From positions 62,001-126,000 of the forward strand of contig NW_024104424.1 in NCBI RefSeq assembly GCF_003945595.2: DNA of 64,000 bases. The letters run 5' to 3'. Positions 46,401 to 58,400 of this stretch are shown in pieces. The position numbers and the translations under genes are program-made. Position 1 is the stretch's first letter, and every line of letters begins with the position of its first letter. Source of the DNA: Pipra filicauda (taxonomy: Eukaryota > Chordata > Aves > Passeriformes > Pipridae). The notes below the pieces were generated by a model that saw nothing but the letters and a program-made list of their open reading frames with translations, had not been told where the DNA came from and ran no database searches.

Positions 46401-49400
46401 CTGGATTATATCCTGGTTTGCATGATACCCACCCATCACTTTGGGTGGTGGTAACCCCAGCACTGCAGTTCTCAGTGACCCAGGGGGGGCTTGACCATCC
46501 TCTTTGTCCCCTTCTGTGCTGTAAATACTCCCCTGGCTGACAGAGCAGCCCAGTTTGGCAGTGATCCCACTCTAGCCCTAGATCAGAAGGAGATGTGGCA
46601 GAAACCCAGGCCAGGCTGAGCAGCTCCTCTAGGTGAGGCTGCTCCATGCTGGGAGCTGCAAAATCCTCAGAGCTGGAGCAGTGCCCTGCTCTGGTCAGCA
46701 AGAGAGTAAAGATCTGCAAAAAGCAGTGCCCTGAGGGTTTGGTCATCATCCAAGGCCGAGGCAGCAGCTCTGGAAGGACCCAGAGGCATCCAGCCTGTCC
46801 TGCAGTGATGGGTGGTCCACCTCCTTAGGGAATGTGGAATGTTTGGGCTGGGCAGTTTTTTTGCCTCCTTTGGGCACTGGAAGGATGCCTGTGGGGAGCC
46901 ATGTGGGGAAGGAGATGACTTGCCAGTTCCTTTCCTTTGCTGAGTACTTTGCAGAGCAGATAAAGGGGAGGTCCATCCCTCCCCTTCCCTCCTTGGACAG
47001 GTCACTTGGCACTTGGGAAATGCTTCTGTGAGAGGACCAGGGAGATGGACTCTGTTCTCTGTGGGGCAGCTCGAGCCATGTGTTCCCCTGGGCAGCCCAG
47101 CACCTGCAAACCCCAAACTCTGGAGGAGATGAGGTCAGATTATCTTCTGGGAGAGGATGGACTTTGGCAAGGTTTCCTTCTGGAAGTGGAAAAGAACCCT
47201 CACATTTTCCAAAGGAGATGTCCTTTACATCCAGGGCTTTTTAAGAAGGAAAGGAAAACAGCCTGAATTATTCTCCCTGACCTTCTCCTGGTTTTCTCTG
47301 AAGAAGTTGTTTGTTGCTGTGTTTAGAAGGGCTCGTTCCTGTCCCAGAATTGCTCCCAGCACTGGGGATGGCTGCTACCCCTGGCTGGATGGGAACAGGA
47401 ATTGTGCAGCCTCCCACTTCTGCTTCTGGATCTTAGAGACAAGGCCAACACAAACAAACATCATCCCAACCGAAACAACGTGTTTGTCCAAAGCCACTTT
47501 TCATCTGAAGAAATTACACCCTCCTTGCAGATAGTGACCCCGTTGTTATTTTTGGCAGAGCACTATTTCATGTCTCTATTAATTTCAGAAGATTTCACTG
47601 ATGGCAGAGCAAGGATAATATTTCAAAGGCTCATGGTCAAAGGTTTATGTTCAATAACTGTGCCTTTCTCTGGAGATGCAGTTTGTTGTGCTGCAGCTCT
47701 CAGTAACCGTGCTGGATGCTCTCTTTTTTGTTGGCAGTTCTTTGTGTTCTGCCACGGGCTGCTGCAGCTCTCCCAGCTCCTGGTCTCCGGGTACCTGAAG
47801 AGCTCCATCTCCACCATTGAGAGACGGTATGGCCTCTCCAGCCGGACGTCAGGGCTGCTCGCTTCCTTCAACGAGGTGAAACCAGCTTTCTTCTCCTGCT
47901 CTCCCCATGCTCCTCGTGTTCCCCTGCGAGACCTTTCGCTCTCTGTGTCCTGCTGCAGGTGGGGAACACGCTGCTGATTGTCTTCATCAGTTACTTCGGG
48001 AGCCGAGTGCACAGGCCCCGGTTCATCGGCGCCGGCGCCCTGCTCGTGTCCCTGGCCGGGTTCCTCATGTCCCTGCCCCACTTCATCACTGGGCCCTATG
48101 AGTTTGACCAGTCTGTTGCCAGTAAGTGCTCTAGGAGCTTCTTTTAGGCCTTTTGGGATGGAAAAGGGAAATAACAGAATCCCAGAATGGTTTGGGTTGC
48201 AAGGGACCTTAAACCCCATCCCTTTCCATGGGCAGGGACACCTTCCACTAGCCCAGGTTGCTCCAAGCCCTGTCCAACCTGGCCTTGGACACTTCCAGGG
48301 ATGGGGCAGCCACAGCTTCTCTGGGCAACCTGTGCCAGGGCCTCACTACCCTCATAGCCAAGCATTCCTTCCCAATAGCCAACCTAACCCTGCCCTCTGG
48401 CAGTGGGAAGCCATTACAAATTTCCCTTCCCTAGGGAGGTTGGGAGCTGCAAGTTTGTCCTCAAGGAATTTTATTTTTCTGAGAATGAAACCATCTCAGT
48501 TCTGAGAGGCAACAGCTGTGGCGGGAAGAAGAGCCAGGGGACATGGGGACCCTGGAACCATGGGAAAGGACATGAAAACAGTCAAAACACAGGCTGTGCC
48601 TCTGATTGCCCTTGTTTTGTGCACACCCATACAGCAGACAAACCCTGGGTGCCAGGAAGGTCTTCTCCAGCCACCAGGGCTCTCATATTCCATGAGTTGA
48701 GCCAAGTTGTCCTCGTGAATGCGAACTTATTATAATGTAAATAAGATAAAGTCTCATGAGCTCTGTCACCTGTAGCCCATTGTGGAAAGGAAACATGAGG
48801 TTTGGGAAGGAGCTTGGCTCACCCCAAGGGGTGAATGCTGTTGTCTGCAATGAGACAGTGTTGGTTTCACACCCATCTTCTCCTGTTTCTCCAGCCTCAC
48901 CTGTCTTCCCCTGCCTAGCTGAGCTCGAGGGAATGCTTTGAGGTTTTAGACCCCACCAGAAAATCAACCTCTCATGAGGAACATGCAGTTTAAATCACTC
49001 ATGGAAGGAACAGACCAGGGTGAATTTGGGATTTTTTCCCTGAAAGAAAGTGAAGGGATGAGAAAAGAAGGAGAAAAGCACTTTCTTGTTACCTCTCCAA
49101 ATCTTTTGCTCCAGCAAATCTTTTAGAAGCCTCCTCTGGCTCAGCAGAGGGATCTCAGCTGGTTCACACAGAGATGATCTGTTTGTCCAAAGCCACTTTT
49201 CAGCTGAAGAAAGGCACCACTTTGCAACAGGCACCAGGGAAACACTTAATAGGTGAATAAGTCATGGCTGCAAACAGGATGCTAATGGCAGTTTGGAAAT
49301 AATTAGCCACCTGTTGGTGCAGGTGACCCCATGTCAGAGTTCCACAGGATTTAGGGGATAACCATGGAAATCCTGCTAAAAGCACCTCCCCCTCAGTATT

Positions 49401-52400
49401 TTGAGGAAGATAAGGGTGCCTGAATCAGCACTTTCACTTAGGCAGCTTTGTAAGCTTTTTCTGGGGAAAATGAGTTCTCATTTCCCGAGTAGCTGTTCAC
49501 AAAATCTGCAGTTCTCCTCACTTACCTTTCTTGGAAGGAATATCAAAGGTCCTGGAAGTGACCTCAGCTCCACTTCTTCAATGGAAGTGGCTTTTCATGG
49601 CATGTGCATCCATCTCTGTGAACATCTGTACAGTAACCTTTGAACTTGCTTTGGATTTTCTCCCATACAACATCTAAGGATAAGATGAGAAGAATGTGGA
49701 GCTGCTTCAGCAAGTGCAGAGGAGGCCATGGAAATGCTCCGAGGGCTGGAACTCCTCTGCTCTGGAGCCAGGCTGGGAGAGCTGGGGGTGTTCACCTGGA
49801 GAAGAGAAGGTTCCAGGGAGACCTGAGAGCCCCTTGCAGGGCCTAAAGGGGCTCCAGGAGAGCTGGAGAGGGACTTGGAACAAGAACCTGGAGTGGCTGG
49901 ACAAGGGGGAATGGCTTCCCACTGCCAGAGGGCAGGGTTAGAGGGGATATTGGGAAGGAATTCTTGGCTGTGAGGGTGGTGAGGCCCTGGCACAGGTTGC
50001 CCAGAGAAGCTGTGGCTGCCCCATCCCTGGAAGTGTCCAAGGCCAGGGTGACTCTCTGATCTCCTGAGTCACTACCCACATGCTGCTATCTTTGGGAAGC
50101 TCTTTCTCCAGACCAAGCTCCTCAGACCTGTTCCCCTTGTCACCCACAGGCACGTTCAGCAACACCACTGACCTGTGCCAGCCCAGGTCCTGGGCGAACC
50201 TCAGTGATGCCAACTGCACCCCCCGTGCCAGCAGGGAGAACCACGAGGTTCTCCTGGTCATGTTCATTGCCCAGGCCCTGCTGGGCATCGGTGGTGTCCC
50301 CATCCAGCCCTTTGGGATCTCCTACATCGATGACTTCGCCAGCAAGAGGAACTCCCCCCTCTATCTGGGTAAGACTGTGGGAAGAGGGGGAGCCAGGATG
50401 AGACTGATGGCAAAGCTTCAAGCTTGGACAAACATCAGACAGACCTGGAGTGCTGGAAAACACGATTTGAGGGAAACATTGGGATTTTTGGCCTGAGAGT
50501 CATAACCTGGAGACAGACATAATAACCATGTCCTCCTCCAAAAAGGCTTCAAGAAGGCAAAGAGGAATAATCTGATCACTGTGTTCACAAAAAGGCAGCA
50601 ATGGGTTTAAGGTGCAGCTATGAAGACTCTGTTTAGATGTTAGGAATATTATAGGAAGCTAAAAAATAACAAATAATTAAAAATTCAAAAATTTTTAAAT
50701 ATTATTACAAAATTATAGGGAGCATCTTGGAGATGGGAGAGTATCCTTCAGCAGAGGGGGGTGCTGGAGAACTGCTTGGGCACAGGCCTAAAAGGGATGT
50801 CCCAGGGTGGTCAGATGGACAAAATGGTCTTTGCAGGTCCTTCTACTCCTTTTCTAGCTGTTATCTGTGAGTAACATTGAATTGAATTGAATTGAATTGA
50901 ATTGAATTGAATTGAATTGAATTGAATTGAATTGAACTGAATGGAACAGCAAAGGTGGATCAAAACCAGGTCATCACTGTCAAAAAAGTGGAAGTACAGC
51001 ATCAAATTTTACTCTGGTGGTTGATTCAAACCTCTGAACCTCAGCTGAAAGGATCACATGTAAGGCAAGAGTTGAATCTCCCATGTGTTGATACATTTTT
51101 AATCAGTAGTTCACATAGGAGAGTTCACTGATAACTTTTATCTCCTTCACCCTGTAAAAAATCTCGGCATTTCCTGGATTTCTTTTGCCGAGAGACACGT
51201 CTTGTTCCTGGGCGTATTCCAATCTTTCTAGGAGGCTGAAGAAGAGGGGCAGAAAAGGTCTTAACCTTGCAAAACCTTTCTTTGAAGGGAGCACGGGACT
51301 GTTGCTGTGTGAGAGGGGCACCGAGGAAGCTGCCAGGAAAATCAGCTGTGCTGGAGGTGGACATGGAGGAGCCTGGTCCTGTCTGGAGGCACCTCCTGTC
51401 TCTGTGGTCCTCTCCCACAGGGTTGAGCCCTCTTTGCTCTCATCTCTCTGCAGGAATCCTGTTCTCTGTGACTGTCATTGGGCCAGGGGTGGCCTTCATG
51501 CTGGGCTCTGCCATGCTGCAATTCTATGTGGACATCGACAAAGTCAGCGGAGGTGAGTGAACGTGCCCTGAGAGGGATTTTTAAGCAGAATTCCACGAAT
51601 TTCTTGCCATATGCCAGCACCACTGGCAGGAGTGTTTTGTTGCCAGCCAGTAGTGGGGATGTGGAGAACAACCAAAACCCAGGGAGAAGATACATGAAGA
51701 AGAAAGATGGAGCTGGAAAATGGGTACCAGCCCTGAGGTGTGAAGAAGCATGGTAGGATGGGAGGAAGGTGAAAATAAGGAGAAGGAAAATGCTGGATAG
51801 GGCAAGAAAGGAGCACAAAAGGGATTTCCTTTTCAAATGTCTCTCCCTGAGATGTGCTATTAAAGCATTTGTAATCATCTCCTTTTTGGCTGCTCTTGAA
51901 TCATGGTCTGGAAAATAAGAGGCTCTTTCCTGGTTGTTAACAGAGCAAATATTCAGCCTGGAGAAGAGAAGGCTCCAGGGAGACCTTAGAGCCTCTTCCA
52001 GTCCTAAAGGGGCTCCAAGAGAGCTGGAGAGGGACTTTGGGCAAGGGTCTGGAGTGCCAGGACAAGGGGGAATGGCTTCCCACTGCCGGAGGGCAGGGTT
52101 AGAAGGGATATTAGGCTCCCTCCAGCCTAAAAGTGTCTTCAGCCAGCTGGGAAAAGCTGACGAGCTGTTGCTGCTTAGAGTTAGAGCTATTGTTTTACTA
52201 GGAGAAAAATTAGTGTTTATCAGGAAAGGATTTAAAATTCCATTTTACTGAAATGCAGGGAGGAGATTATCAATTTCTTTTTCCTATCACTTGTCACTTC
52301 TAGAGATTGGAGATTAGATGTGGCTGCACCAAAACCCAGTAAAATGCAGTTTCAGTTGTACCTCCCCGGTGTGAACGGCTCACTGATGTTAAACCTCAAG

Positions 52401-55400
52401 GAAGAGGTTTCTGGGAGGACTTGTTTCCTGGGATATGCTCCTGAATGCCATCTTACCACAGGGATCACCTTTTTCTGGAGAAATATTTCTTGCTCAGACT
52501 TCCCCTGTTGTGAATTTACATTGTGGCTTCTGCATGTCCCATTTTATCAGTGCCAGGTACCCTCCCCATGGGGGATGTTACTGCTGGCACAGAGCCCTGA
52601 GGATGGCAGGAGAGGAGGCTGGGAAAACTGAGGGCAGACAGGAGAATGGGATAAAATTCTTATCAAAGCATCTTTAAAGATCAGCTTCCTTTGGTTGAGC
52701 TGCAAAGCAGGCACTGGGTGATGGACCAGAGTGGTGGGCACCACTCCAGGATCCAAGTCTTCTGCCAACAGGGGATCCCTGTGTGGGTAGAGCGATTGTA
52801 AACAACTAAACCAGTGCTCTTGGATGCCAAAAGTTAACTGTAATTAATTTAATTTTAAACTTCAGAAGGAATTTTTCCTTCTGTATTGACAGCCATCATG
52901 ACTTAATCCCCCTGAGTGAGTACTTCCAAGCTTTTCCACAACACAGGTGTCCCTTCTCTGGAAAAGCGGTGATAGGGGTGCTTTCCTTTGCCTTTCCAGC
53001 TGTAGGACATCCTTGTCCTAGTTGTCTCCATCCAAAGGGCTGAGTGGCCTTTTGGAGACCCTGGCAATAGCAAAGAATGAAATGTGATTTCACACCATGG
53101 GGTGAGAACCGATGGTCCCCGGATTGGGAGCCACCACTTTGGAGCTGATTGATGTTCAGGGTGCCAGAGGCCACCCATCACCATCCTGTTGGTGCAGTGG
53201 GGTCCCTCCCTGTTTTCACTGCTGGTTTGATGCCCCTCTCTCTGTCTGTGTTGCAGCTGAAGTCCAGCTCACCCACGAGGACCCGCGGTGGGTGGGTGCC
53301 TGGTGGCTCGGGTTCCTGGTGGCAGCCAGCCTGGTGGCTCTGTCTGCAGTGCCATATTTCTTCTTCCCACGGGAGATGCCAAAAGAGGTAGGAGAGGTGC
53401 TGCAGGTGGACCTGTTAGCACTGCACACAAACCCCTCGTGTTTAAATGCACATCCCTCCCTCTCCGGCAGAAACTGAAGCTGCTGCATCCATGGGAAACA
53501 TGAGCATGGAAGTGATGGTGCAAATCAGAGCTGCATCCCAAAGCTGGAGGGGAGACTGGTTTGCTCTCACCTCTCATGTCAGAGGTCCTTGTGATGCTCA
53601 GCAGCTTATGGATGTGATCATTTTGTGGTGGAGCACTGAAGCAGTGCCTGTGTGTTGATTCCTCTGCATGGGAATGTGCAGCAGTGGAAAGGTTCTGTGT
53701 GGATTGTGGTCCTTCTCAAAGCCACCCTCCTGGCTCACCTGCAGGTGGGTCTCCTTGGCTTCCCTAGAGAAGCAATGGCAGTGTTAGATTCAGTGATCTC
53801 AGAGGTCTTTTCCAACCTAAATGATTCTGTGATTCCATGGTCCTGCTCCTGCAAACTCAGGCATGGGCTGGGTGGGGTGTGGATGGAGCCCTGAGGAGAA
53901 GGACTTGGGGATATTGGTGGGTGAGCTGGGATTGTTCAGCCGGGAGAAGGCTCTGAGGAGACCTCAGAGTCCCTTCCTGTGCCTAAAGGGGCTCCAGGAG
54001 AGCTGGACAGAGACTTGGGACAAGGGATGGAGGGACAAGACGAGGGGGAATGACTTCCCACTGCCAGAGGGCAGGGTTAGATGGGATGTTGGGAAGGAAT
54101 TCTTGGCTGTGAGGGTGGTGAGGCCCTGGCCCAGGTTGCCCAGAGAAGCTGTGGCTGCCCCATCCCTGGAAGTGTCCAAGGCCAGGTTGGACAGGGCTTG
54201 GAGCAACCTGGGCTAGTGGAAGGTCTCCATGGCAAAGGGGTGTAATGAGATGATCTTTAAAGTCCCTTCCAACCCAACCCAGTCTGTGATTCCATGATCT
54301 CTTTGGGAAGGTGGTGGGAGATGTTGCACCAGTGGCCCTTGTTTCCCTTCTGCTCCAGTTTATAGGAAATGTGAATAATTCATCAGGAGCCTTTTCTTGG
54401 AAGTGGGGTTTCCCCTGGGGGTGTTGGTAATACTGAGGCTGGGGAGTGGTTTGTCTCCTTTCCACTGCAAATCCTCTCGTCCTTGGGGCTTGGGCTCGGC
54501 TGCTGCTCCCACACCCAGCTACCCCCACCACCTCTCACTGGGACCTTTTTGCTGGCCAGAAGGATTTTAAACGCTTCCCAGCCCATAAACACCCTGGCTC
54601 TGTGAAGTCCTTGGAAATAACTGACAGGGAAAAACCTTCAGCAGCCTGAGCCTGTTGCTGCATGTTCTAATAGCGTCTGTTTGCTCAGGAGATGCTCCTC
54701 CTTCTGGAGCCCACTGAAGTCCACTGTCCAAAAAAGGACACTGCTTTGCTCTGTGTTTACTGCCAGGGTTTTTCCTGCTCTGGAGCCCTCCTGAGAGCTT
54801 CAGTGCTCATGCCAAGATGGGACACAACTTGTGAGCTTCCCAAGCGCTTCCCGGCGTGTCAGGAGGAATAACACAGAACAAACTGTGCTTTTAGGGGACA
54901 CTGCTGGGACATGCTTAGTTGGTGAAACTGTGCTCATCTCGATGTCTTGGCCACACTGTGACCTGTGTAACTGCCTTCCACGTGTTTTACCTTGAGGCAG
55001 CATCGAAACTTTCCTGTCTGAACAAGCCCGTGCACTGTCTGGTGCAGAATAATTCTGCCTGAGTTTCCACAGGAATGAATGATTCTTAGGGAGGTTTGGG
55101 GTTTCCCTGCCTGGGAAAATGCAACCTGTTTTACCAGTTAAACCTATGGGGATGTAATGATTTATTCCTGGGTTATATAGGCCCTGAGGTTTGCAAAGGT
55201 GCTGCGAGGTGATGGGGTGAAAACTGCTCAGCATTGCAGGATGAGTGTGCTCCTAAATTCAGCGTGCCTGATTTATCCTCCTGCAGCTTGGATGGCTTTG
55301 AAGTCCTTATGGATAATCTGTATTAGCAGAGCCTGCTCAGGGTACCCCACTCCATCTTAGGGGAAAGGTTCTTTATTAGGGCTGAGGGGAATATTAATTT

Positions 55401-58400
55401 CATAAACGGCTCTAGAGTGAAAATAATGTACTTTGAACTAAAACAGGTGCACTGTTTGGCAAGTTCTGCACTCTGAGCTGCTCAGAAGAGTTTAAGGGAG
55501 GAATGGGTGGATATTGATTTAAAAAGAACAGATTTCACTGCTCCACTGGCTGGGACCTGTAGGGAATGCTTCCACATGGCTGAGCACCCACATATCCCCC
55601 TGCTGCCCAGATCTTCTTGAATTTCTCCCCATTTTACCATCTCCCTCAGAAAGCCTTTGGAATCTGCTGACAGTTAAAAAGCAACAACAGGAAAATAGTC
55701 TAAGTCATAGCAAAATCCTGCCCTCCTTGCGAGATGGGAGATGCCAGGGCCAGCCAGGCCTGTCCCATGGGGGTAACAGCACCATCAGCAGCAGGAAGGG
55801 GCCCTGCTTAAAAATGAAAATAAAAGCCCCTGTAGAAACTTTGCCAGGTGCTGTTCTGGTTAAAACATGTCTGCTGTGGGAGCACTCAAAGACTTGTTGG
55901 AAATCTGCATTGTCACAGGTGTTTTTCTGTTTGTACATATATATATTAATATGTATATCTAAAAATATATATATGTGTATATATAAATCACTTTCTCTTG
56001 CTTGGCCTTGGAGTAAATCAGTGTTAGGTTAAGGACACAAGCAGGACAGCTTTTCCATCACAAAGGGTTCTGGAATCAGGCTGGGAGAGCTGGAGGGGTC
56101 CAGCCTGGAGAAAAGAAGGCTCCAACCTGGAGAAAAGAAGGCTCCAGGGAAACCTCAGAGCCCCTTAAAGCACCTAAAGGGGCTCCAGGAGAGCTGGAGA
56201 GGGACTTTGGACAACGGATGGAGGGACCGGACAGGGGGAATGGCTTTCCACTGCCAGAGGGCAGGGTTAGAGGGGATATTGGGAAGGAATCCTTCCCTGT
56301 GGGGGTGGTGAGGCCCTGGCCCAGGTTGCCCAGAGAAGCTGTGGCTGTTCCATCCCTGGGAGTGTCCAAGGCCAGGGTGACTCTTTGATCTCATGAGTCA
56401 CTACCCACATGCTGCTATCTTTGGGAAGTAATTCCAGCTTAGTCCTGCCTCCATGAGCCAGAAACATTCCTTGAAGTTGTGTCCTGTATTGTGGGCAACT
56501 ACAGCATTTAAGGGCTTTCCAATGGCTGTGTAGCCAAGGTTTAGCTGATGCTTTGCCGTCTGTTGCTGTTCTTGTATCCCACCCCAGGTGGTTGTATTCC
56601 CACTGCTCAAGGTTATTCCTGTGCTGTTCCTTGGGCACAGTCTCTGTCTTGGCAGCTCCGTGGCTGACAGGAAAAGGGATTGAAAAGGGGAAAAGTGCTC
56701 TCAGCAGCACCTAAAATAGAAGTAGGAGCATTGCCCTCACTCAGCATTTCTCGTGTGCAAGATCTGTCTTGTCCACCCAAATATCTCCTGGTTCAGGTGA
56801 CACTCCAAACACAAACCCAAACATCTGCATACACTTCCCCTACAATATCAGCACTTGGCATCTGCAGACAGATGTCTTGTGACAAAGCTCTGATGGATTG
56901 TTTGGGATTTTTATAGGTTTACATGTCCTGGTCATGTCCAAGCCCTGGTGGCTCCAGTTTGCTGTCACACAACCCTCTCTGGATATCAGGTCACCTCACC
57001 AGTGCTTTCCTCCTAAGCCTCACTGCTAGGAGGTTTCAAAACCTGATTTCCCTGCATGTTGCAGAGCTCTGTCCATTCTCCAGTCTACATTTCAGTCATT
57101 AGTTAGTTATTCTGTCCCTAATACTGATTAAACATTCTCCCAATCATTGCTATATTGGAGTGGTTATGGAAAGCCTTCCTTGGCTGGGTCAGGGAAGCTG
57201 CTGATCCTCTGCTGTTTCTCCATCCCAGCAGCTCTGCTTGTAACCAACCCATCCCATTCATAGGCTGCTTTGCCCAGTGCTGGACCAGTCTGGATGTGAT
57301 TTCCAGTGGTGCAGCAGGGCCTGCTGGAAGCACCATCTTCAGTTCTTCCTCACATCACACGTAACTCCTTACATATATGCTTGTGCAGAGATGGTCCTGG
57401 AGATGTTTCTCACTCTCTTCTCATTTCACAGAATCCCAGAATGGTTTGGGTTGGGAAGGACCTTAAACCCCATCCCATTCCACCTCCTGTCATTTGCATG
57501 GGCAGGGACACCTTCCACTGTCCCAGGTTGCTCCAAGCCCCGTCCAACCTGGCCTTGGACGATTCCAGGGATGGGGCAGCCACAGCTTCTCTGGGCAACC
57601 TGTGCCAGGGCCTCCCCACCCTCACAGGGAAGGATTCCTTCCCAATATCCCCTCTAACCCTGCCCTCTGGCAGTGGGAAGCCATTCCCCCTTGTCCTGTC
57701 ACTCCATGCCCTTGCAAAAAGTCCCTCTCCAGCCTTCCTATAGGTACTGAAAATGGGGGTATTTTTCTGAAAACCTTTGCTCTGTGATGCCTCATTAAAG
57801 CTTCTAAAGCACCACCAAAGGCAGCCTAGAAATACAAGGCATCAAAGAGGCGGCCAAGAGGCAGGACACAGGAAAGGAATGGGCTGGTCTCTATGTTAAG
57901 ATTTTCCCCAGGGAGCTTTAAAGACAGGCACAAACAGCAGCTAAAAATACTCATCCCATTTCATGAGAGCAAGGTGCCCCTCGGCTGGTTATTTTAACAC
58001 TCCAGGAAATAGGGTCCCTGGTGGGACCCACACCTGCTGGAAGAGCCATAATGAAGTGTTTGTAGGGAGCATGACCTTGTCAAGAGGAAAATAATTCTTT
58101 TCCAAGCTGTGAGGTTTTACATTTTGTTTGTTTAACATGAAAATAACTTATCTGACCTTACTTTTCACTGAGCTGGGAGTGCCAGGTTCTGCACAGCCAG
58201 AGGGAAACTCAGCAGACACCTCAAATTAAACAAAGAATACCTCTCTGTCACAGAGCAGGTCATTTATCCCTGTTTCCAGTGGTAGATTTGGATAAAACCA
58301 GGCTGCTGGCACCTCTGGCTGCCCTTCTTGCAGGTGCAAGAGCAGGTGGGTGAGAGCAGGGAAGCTGCCTTTGTTATCCTTTCCTGCAAAGCCAGTCAGT

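Noticed and set aside
47978..48505. 175-codon plus-strand frame over exon 3
   Set aside because: Out of frame with the OATP reading and runs into a CR1; a shadow of exon 3.
50811..51005. Minus-strand frame with a five-residue repeat peptide
   Set aside because: Translation of the ATTGA microsatellite, not a protein.
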